From Beroe forskalii (taxonomy: Eukaryota; Ctenophora; Nuda; Beroida; Beroidae): 64,000 bases of DNA. Positions 57,216 through 64,000 of this stretch are shown here, in pieces (position 1 is the stretch's first letter; every line of letters begins with the position of its first letter). The notes under the pieces are model-generated. The model made no database searches. It was not told where the DNA came from and was given only the letters and a program-made list of their open reading frames with translations. The stretch covers positions 46,816-110,815 of the forward strand of contig WFMF01000546.1 of NCBI GenBank assembly GCA_011033025.1, read 5' to 3'. The position numbers and the translations under genes are program-made.

Positions 57216-58882
57216 AGGGGTTGGCAACTATAGAATTGACTAGCAGGAACGGGAAAATAATTATGTTTTTATCAATTCTCACCTAGCATGTTACACAATG
57301 GAGAAAATCTCACCTCTCTATCTTAATTATTTCGCGAGTTATTGCGGTTTAAAGATTTTAGCGCGATGACGTCACTGTGGCAGTAACATGTTATTGCGCT
57401 GCGTTACATTACTGGTAAAACGGCTGTATCGTGTTTTAGGTGCTAATTCCTTTACGATTTAACCAGATTTTTTATTTATTTATTTGATTCCTTGAAGTTT
57501 GGATCATCTCCGTTTGTCGTAGTTTTCTCAGTCTTCAGTCATAACACATACGTTATCTATATTATTCATAACTGGTGGTCAGGGGATCTGAATAGACATA
57601 TTACTTACTGTGCGTGAAACCCCTTTTATATTAATTGCTTATCACTTTTTTTTTTCTTTTTTTTTTCACTCAGATTGTGGCGAATGATCATTGAGCACCT
57701 TGTTAGGGCGCTCTCACACCCTGTCACATTCATCATCGTGTACATGTACTTAAATAGTGACATTTTTCCCTTGTCTATTGCCTCAGCCTTCATCCCACAA
57801 AATCTGAAATATCTGAAATAAAAGTAGGTATATTAAAATAAATAATAAACTAAGCTCATCACTTCTTAACCACGAAAATACGCTAATCAAGACGAATAGG
57901 TTTTTGAAGTTTTAAATTTAAGAAGCCAAGGCATAATTTGAAAAATTGATATTTATGATGGGTCAAAAATGCATGTGCGATATAACAGATCCATGTCCAG
58001 CTTTGAAGCCAGAGTACTCGTCAGAAAATTGTCTAGCAAGCCGTACAATACAGGAAAGTGACAATGGGGTTGGCAAGTATGGGAGCCCGGGAATAGGGGG
58101 AGGCAATAATGTTCCCCCTATTCCTGAAATCACACATAACTGTAACAGCGACACCCGTACCCAGGCTTCCCCTTCACACGGGATCACCTCTAATCACGGG
58201 CTCACCTATACACCACTCCCCTGAATCTAGGGCTCACCTGATTTTCCGGGGCTCACCTCTATACTCGGTGTCACTTTAACCACTACCAGACTCACCTCAT
58301 TGCCAGCCGTCACCATACGAGGCTCCACCTTATCCTGGGCTTCATCAATGCCTCGGCATAACCCCGATACAAGGGCTCAGCCTTACCAGACTCACCTCAT
58401 TGCCGGACTTCACCATACCAGGCTCCACCTTATCCTGGGCCTCACTGATATTTTGGACTAACTCTGAAATATAGGATCACCCAAATGAGGCTCGCCCTTA
58501 CCTTGGGCTTCACCTGGCTCCACCTTATCCTAGGCTCCACCTTATCCTGGGCTTCACCGAAGCTTGGGCTCCCCCACACTAACTCGCACTCCCTTCCAAC
58601 CGGGACTACCCCCCGCTTACTCGGGCTCATACTAACCTGAGCTCCCCCATACTAACTTGGGTTCCCCCATTCTAACCTTGGCTCCCGCATACTAACTCGG
58701 TCTCCCCTATACTAACTCGGGCTCCCCCATACTAACCTGGGCTCCCCCATACTAACCTGGGCTCCCCCATACTAACCTGGGCTGCCCCATAATAATTCGG
58801 GCTCCCCATACTAACCTGGGCTCCCCCATACTAATTCGGGCTCCCCCATACTAATTCAGGCTTCCCCACACTAATTTAGGCT
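57216..58882. mobile_element. TTAA-flanked element, copy 2, right end missing
   Basis: It starts with the same aggggttggcaactatag at the TTAA shared with copy 1 and follows copy 1 closely for about 1.65 kb. Differences include the loss of aaaaccaccagttat (near 57558) and a six-base insertion, tgtaac, at 58140. The 20-bp ctcccccatactaacctggg array runs from about 58620 to 58880. The homology then stops at ggctccgtgacggg, with no right terminus, so this copy is truncated. Confidence 0.82.
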
Positions 58883-59769
58883 CCGTGACGGGTTTGAGAA
58901 CGTTATGGGCGCCAGTCAGGATCTGCGCAGAATTTTGTGCTGATCATTATGCTTTTTTCCCCGAGTTCCAAATCCGATGTTTAAGCCTTTCAAATCGCAC
59001 TTAAAGTTTGCTTAAAAATGGTCACGTGATAGGCAACTCCCTGGCTTAATATTGAATTAAGGGTATCAATATATATTGGATAATTGCGTTACTCGCCATT
59101 TTGGCAACCATCACCACAACACCCAATCAGACGCTGAACGTGGAAGTCAATTGGGAAGAGGAACGCGCCATGTCTCATGATTGAGTTATCGGCTGTCTAA
59201 CTGTGAGCGCAGCGTTTGCTAACAATAACAATTATCGGAAAGGAGATAATCGCTCTATAATAATAGGCGGTTGTCTATGACATCATTATCATGGTTGAAA
59301 ATGGCATGTATACGATATTAAGCCGCCGATTGTCCTTCTCGGACTAACGGATCGTATCCGTGTTTGTGTGTGGGTCAATGTATTATGTAACATATCCACA
59401 TTGTGTGTAACACCACATAATATCATCACGATCACATTGCTCCAGCATCAAGCTATGAGATCAGAGATACGACGTGATCAGCGCATACGGAATTTTACCG
59501 TATACTTGAAAACTTCAGGGCTCAGGAAATTGAAAACATCGTCAGTAAATCACAATAACCTTGTTGGTTGTAATAGGTTATAAAATTAAATGGCGAAACT
59601 TACTAACTTACTAAAATAAATACGTACTTACTAACCCACGTTATGATATTGATATACTTACAGTATAAAAATTACATAATGAAAATTACAATGATGATTA
59701 GAATCAATAAATTAGTAAATTTTCTCATAGTTTCTGTATTAGGAACCTTATAGTTATATCAGTCAACAA
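58883..59769. other. Intergenic, no gene seen
   Basis: Unique-looking sequence. The ORF at 59368-59583 has no domain. This is the 3' flank of the minus-strand gene ending at 59857 or 59770. Confidence 0.4.
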
Positions 59770-59856
59770 TTATGATGGCTTCTGTCTCTTAGCCTTAGCC
59801 AAAGCAGCAGCAGCCTTTTTGCCTTCCGCTTTCTCTTTCTTGAAGGGTGAGCACTC

Positions 59857-62800
59857 CTAAAAGTCCAGTGCCAATCTGCTGTGCAGCTTGCCGAGTCTCC
59901 CCACCACCTCTTTAGCAGTCCTGGTCATGAGGGCGATGTTCCTCTCGACAGGCTGCGTGTGGCTCAGGAACTCTGTCTTTAGTGGCTGTATTCTGAACCG
60001 GATCACCTCTTCAGTCGTGAGCTCCCTCGTCAAGGGCGGCTCAGAAACTCTCTCTAGTTGATGCGGTCCTGTCAAACACGTTAATTGTCGATAATTAACG
60101 TTCATTACCATTAATTACTGGGATTAGCGATAATAAACGGCCAATAGCGCTAATTAGCGATTCAGAAGCGATAGTAAGCGCTAATATCGCTTTATTAACG
60201 AAAAAAGCGCTATTTTTGACCACCGTTAATAAACCGTTAATAAGCGTTAATACCGCTGGATTACCGGTATTTTCGACACATTCAAATTACCGGTAATAAT
60301 CGCTTACCCAGCGCTTTTTCTTTCGGCTAAAATCAAAGAAAAAATGCCATTAATTATCGCTTATAATCGCTTCCGTTAGCGATAATTATCGATTATAAGC
60401 GCTTCATCAGCGGTAGGGTAAAAACCGCTCAGTGAGCGATTATAACCGGTATTCTAGGGCGAAAAGCGATAACGTACCGCTAATGTCGATTATTATCGAT
60501 AATCAATGTTGAAAAAGCGCTTTTTTGTTTGCAATGTCAGTGAAAAGCGGTAATTACCGGAAATTTAGCGCCTTTTTTCCGAAATCTGAGACCTCAAAAG
60601 CACTTCGTAAGCGTTTTATGAACGGTCTTTTTCCAATAAAAGCGGTATTTACCGCTTTTTTGCGATAATTATCGATAATTTTAAAAAAAGTTCCCAACGA
60701 CATTTGCCCACGATTCTTATTTAGTTATTTCAGGTAGGTTATTTCAAGTACCTATCAGGTAATTAAAATACGTAATTAGTATGGGATACTGCAGTCCTTC
60801 AGCGATATATATTACATAATCAGCTATAACACTTTTACTTTTAGTTTTAGCCGAAACTGAAAGAAAATACATATGAGTATTACTATGATGTCCGGTTTTC
60901 TGCGTTTTACCCGGTTTAATCTGCTTTTATAAATGAAGTTACAGAAAATCAGGGGGATCAACGGACATTTCATCTCACGACACTTCATCTCACGACACTT
61001 TATCTTGCAATCTGTCAACTCTATGCAAAGGTGAGGGTCTGGGTTATGGTTAGGATTTAAGTATGGGTTAGATTTAGAGTAAGTGTTCCGATTACGTTTA
61101 GGCTTATGTAGGTTTTAGGGTCAGGACAGGGAGATGAAGTGTCCTGAGATGAAATGTCGTGATATGAAATGTTGAATTACCTGCTCCGGTTCGAAACCAC
61201 CAACCCCGCGTGTTCTCAGTGTAGATGGGAAGCTCCCTGTAACTGCGGGCACTCAAGTTCAGCTTAGGTTTGTAGAAAATTCTGGTAGACCGTGAACTCC
61301 CGTAGTTACCAAACAGACGCTCCTTCAAGGTCCGTATCTTTAGGATATCACGTACTCCCGCCCTCCTTACATCTCTGTCACTATCAGCTGAACATTGGTT
61401 GGAGGTTGAAAGTCGGGCTACCCTTATCACTGATATTGGACGCAATTCTTCTATTCGTTCCTCGTTTCCGATTTTGGAAAGGCGGTTCTCCCGTTACCGG
61501 CTCGTATTACAAAGGGAGAGCTCTCCCTTATCTACTCACATACTATTAGAGCATTAGCGCTTATGAGCTTATACGTAATAAAGGAGCTCTCCCTTTCCCT
61601 ATTTAATTTGATGAGTATAGAGCCGGTACAAAAGTCTTAATGAGTTAATGGTGAGAATATAAGCGAGAACTCTCTCTTTGTAATAAGAGCCGGTAAGGGG
61701 AGAATTGCCTGTCAAAATCGGAAACGAGGAACAGGAAAGGGAGAATCGCCTATCCAGTTCAACGGCCTGTACGTTAAGAATTAACAGATTAACAGCGGAC
61801 GTGGAACGCTGATTAAACACCGATCAGCGCTGATCAGCACCAATCAGCGCTGATCGTCAGTGCATCTGCCAAATTATCAATGAAAAATGTTGCCAATTGC
61901 AATTACACAAATGTGATATTCCAACCTATAAGTATAACTTACCTAAGGAAGCAAGAATGACTGACTCAGGATGGCCATAGTAGGAGTTAACTTGTAACTT
62001 GTCTGTTATGACTTCCCGCTCTTGAGAGGTCAGCTGGGCTTCGCTTGAGCACTTCAGTAGATTGAACAAGTGTACAGCACCAAACTCTAGTCTCGGCTGC
62101 AGCTTCACACCTGCATGCACCTGACGACAAAAACAATGGTAATGTACCTACCTATTCATGAAAATATGTTGATGATTCATTGATCTCATCAATCAAACTT
62201 AACACCCTCATGATTGTCGACAATCATCGCCATTATCAACAATGGCAAAGTTTCAGAGTCATCATATTCGCCACTGTATTTGTGTAGAGCTCTATACCTA
62301 TATAACTATCACTATTAAGCTATTATACCTATATGCTTCAAGTTCATACCTTATAATAAGCTCGGATGATGTAACGTGCCAAAGTCTCAACTGCATAGTA
62401 ATGGTGAGGTTCTGGAATCGCAGCATAGTACCGCAGTACCCTGATCGCACAGGTGAGCCATCTGAATGGGCATAACGGCCCAATGCGTGCATTCGCAAGA
62501 GACTGTGAGATGTAACCTGCGATAAATGTTGAAATAGAGAAATAGTTAAAATTTACATACAGTAATTAATTGAGGTGCTCTTCAAGTTCATATGCAAAAT
62601 TTTTCTTATATAATAATTATGTAAGTACAATTGTTGGCAAAATTATGGCAAGTATAAGGTGGAACTGGGAGCACTGCACTTATAACCTCAGACATTTCAC
62701 CTCACTGCATTTTATCTCCCACCCTTAACCGTAACCATAACCCTAACCCAGACCCTAACCTTTCTCTATGGTTGAAATATCATGAGGTGAAGTTTAAGTA

Positions 62801-63459
62801 TCATAGGTGAAAAATTTGAGGTGAAATGTCCATTCCTCATCGCAAATTAAGCTTCTGTGATACTTACCATCAATGATCCCAATGCACAGTGAGTAGAGGA
62901 GCTTCTGATCTTGAGACAGCTCCATAATCACTTCTGGGGGTAGGCGAGGGAAGTCTTCACAGGGAATTCTTTCTGAACTCCTTCACCGGGTGGGTATCCC
63001 AGAGATTCTTGGCTATGACTCGTCCGATGGAGGTGTTGAACATACCCAGCCCTGAACAATTGCATTCCCATTCATAAATGTATATTCACATGCTTATAAT
63101 ATTTTGAACGCCTGCATTCCTAATAAGTTCCCATAGGTACACATGACCATTGACCAATTGGAATATATATTTAATATTTATACTTAATTCTTTAATTGAC
63201 GCATTTCACCACTCAAAATCAAATATAAGTTAATGCAATTTATTGAGAGGATGCTGAAAAGTTATTTACCTTCTTTGATTTTGACCCCAGCTAGTACTGC
63301 TTTTTTCTGCCTCTCTGCTTCCTTCTCTGCCTCCACTTTCGCCTCTGGTTGCAGGAAGCACCACAGTCCACGGAGCGGAAGTTCGCAGGTGTGTAAGATG
63401 CACACTGCCAGCTGGCACGGCCTCCTCAGCTGCCACTGTATCAGTCGTAGAGCACCATT
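59857..63459 (-). CDS. Last six exons of a conserved gene of unknown function; one frame break and an in-frame TAG
   Basis: Exons in transcript order: 63270-63459, 62868-63051, 62350-62516, 61943-62120, 61181-61387, 59857-60068 (GT-AG, compatible phases, about 379 codons). The 5' part lies beyond the window. Key stretches: CILHTCELPLRGLW, ELSQDQKLLYSLC, GPLCPFRWLTCAIRVLRYY, NSYYGHPESVILASL, FYKPKLNLSARSYREL, EPPLTRELTTEEV and FLSHTQPVERNIALMTRTAK. The layout (QDQKxLY, RWLTxAxRxLRxY, HPExxLAxL, KLNxxAxxYxEL, EPPxT, HTQxVER) matches, from memory, a widespread family of uncharacterised invertebrate proteins, some perhaps transposon-derived. Exon 2 is 184 bp, one more than the phases allow, so the frame shifts between WDTHPVKEF and CEDFPRLPPEV (about 62966-62975). 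The last exon ends at TAG 59857-59859, but the same frame continues in a Lys/Ala-rich tail to a stop at 59770. It may be a pseudogene, or intact with sequence errors. Confidence 0.72.
60090..60700. repeat. Degenerate GCGATAATTATCG/TTAACG palindromic region
   Basis: About 600 bp built from short self-complementary words: cgataattaacg, tagcgctaattagcga, aataccggtaata, gcgataattatcgattataa. There is no fixed period, but word use is strongly restricted (GCG, TAA, TTA, ACCGGT). It lies in the last intron of the minus-strand gene, directly upstream (in the transcript) of the final acceptor at 60069. Confidence 0.7.
60963..61173. mobile_element. MITE with telomere-like interior, copy 2
   Basis: The left end gacatttcatctcacgacac and right end gtcctgagatgaaatgtcgt are inverted repeats. 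The interior holds a degenerate TTAGGG-type run (gggtctgggttatggttagg, gtaggttttagggtcaggac). It is inverted relative to copy 1 at 2105-2305 and shares its gcaatctgtcaactctatgc block. It lies 7 bp from the donor of the exon ending at 61181. Confidence 0.78.
61455..61745. repeat. Inverted repeat of ~75 bp arms
   Basis: 61459-61530 (gttcctcgtttccgattttg ... ggctcgtattacaaagggag) mirrors 61660-61733 (actctctctttgtaataaga gccgg ... aaaatcggaaacgaggaac) with scattered mismatches and about 130 bp between. It is probably a fold-back transposon in an intron. tcagcgctgatcag words follow at 61824-61852. Confidence 0.65.
62693..62836. mobile_element. MITE with telomere-like interior, copy 3
   Basis: Ends gacatttcacctcac and gaggtgaaatgtc. 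The interior has ccttaaccgtaaccataacc and ctaacccagaccctaacc. It is more diverged and shorter than copies 1 and 2. It lies in the intron between the exons at 62868 and 62516. Confidence 0.72.
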
Positions 63460-64000
63460 CTGAAGATTCAATGATTGCAAAAAGCCATTGATTTGACGAT
63501 TCACGTTTTTCAAAGTTATTAGGGGCCAATACGTTTATCACATTTTTGTGTTTAGGTACAGCCTGGATCTTGACAAAGTCAAAGAGGATTTAACAATGAA
63601 TTAAAGAGCTGTTATTCCATTACTACATTGGAAATTGCAGTGGTCTACTACCACCGTGCACCGCCACGACTGGGCTGTGATTAAAAATTCATATCAATTT
63701 TTATCGTATAATTTTAGGTACTGAGTGGCTGTGCGAAACCAAAACAATTTCCACTTGTTTTGGCTATCCATATCACTCTTTTTTGCAAAAAAAACTTTCG
63801 GCTCTATTAAATAATAATACCGTTAGAATTAAGTTTCAAATTTTTTTTAAAAGAGAAATTACTTTTTAAATTCCAATTATTCAATTAAGGGTTTACAACC
63901 TGTACCAAATTAACGATAACTGAATTTTTGGCTCTAGTTTACCGGAAAAAGCCCGTTTTAAGAAAAAATTGGGCAAAATTATTCAAATCTTTATGGGCTT
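63460..64000. other. Window end: intron or upstream part of the minus-strand gene, plus AT satellite copy
   Basis: Further 5' exons of the gene were not identified before the window ends. From about 63790, ataataccgttagaattaag, ttcaattaagggtttacaac and gtaccaaatta match the ~140-bp satellite at 7670-8260 in diverged form. Confidence 0.5.

Noticed and set aside
61104-61445. 113-codon ORF as a stand-alone gene
   Set aside because: Its middle is an internal exon (61181-61387) of the minus-strand gene, and its tail is MITE sequence.
1-64000. tRNA, rRNA or snRNA genes
   Set aside because: I looked for the GGTTCRANNCC box, paired stems and snRNA-like blocks and saw none that would fold properly. 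A covariance-model scan would be decisive.

Overview
The window is animal (metazoan) nuclear DNA. Its genes are split by GT-AG introns in consistent phase, and two of them are clear orthologues of metazoan genes: a Tubby-family gene and the mitochondrial complex I subunit NDUFV2. Most of the rest is AT-rich, with many small inverted-repeat transposons, minisatellites and satellites. The style of the repeats (AT-rich fold-back elements carrying an ACTCGGCTACGCCTCGT-like core) suggests an early-branching marine invertebrate, perhaps a sponge. That is an impression, not a demonstration.

Layout. 1-8.9 kb is repeat territory: a ~120-bp tandem repeat broken by a GGGACA palindromic element, a single-exon PHD-finger ORF (minus), a 2.4-kb GATC-rich satellite with a head-to-head inversion, a broken three-exon C2H2 zinc-finger gene (plus), a ~140-bp AT satellite and a small element carrying three TTCG-capped hairpins. 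9.6-14.1 kb holds the complete five-exon NDUFV2 gene (minus, 250 aa). A CpG-rich patch with a CRE and three TCACGTGA boxes lies 1.65 kb upstream. 18.4-20.9 kb is an intact 839-aa hAT-type transposase ORF. 21.5-22.5 kb is a decayed MULE-type transposase in two orientations. 24.4-26.1 kb is a 1.7-kb inverted-repeat element with a perfect 8-bp target duplication.

27.1-43.6 kb is a complete eight-exon Tubby-like gene (plus, 435 aa). Its introns hold a 34-bp minisatellite that copies the exon 4 splice donor about 55 times, a decayed non-LTR retrotransposon, several fold-back elements, a 17-bp G-rich array (~72 copies) and a 48-bp array.

43.6-59.7 kb has no recognised host gene. It holds two more elements with 8-bp target duplications (46.6-48.2 and 51.2-52.5 kb), a TA-flanked MITE, and two adjacent copies of a TTAA element meeting at one shared TTAA. 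59.8 kb to the window end carries, on the minus strand, the last six exons of a conserved gene of unknown function. It has a one-base frame break and an in-frame TAG, and its introns hold two copies of a MITE with telomere-like interior repeats.

The two complete host genes are independent: a ciliary/phosphoinositide adaptor and a respiratory-chain subunit. There is no operon logic. The most notable points are the donor-duplicating minisatellite inside the Tubby gene, the telomere-like MITE family, and the run of elements with 8-bp target duplications around an intact hAT-type ORF.
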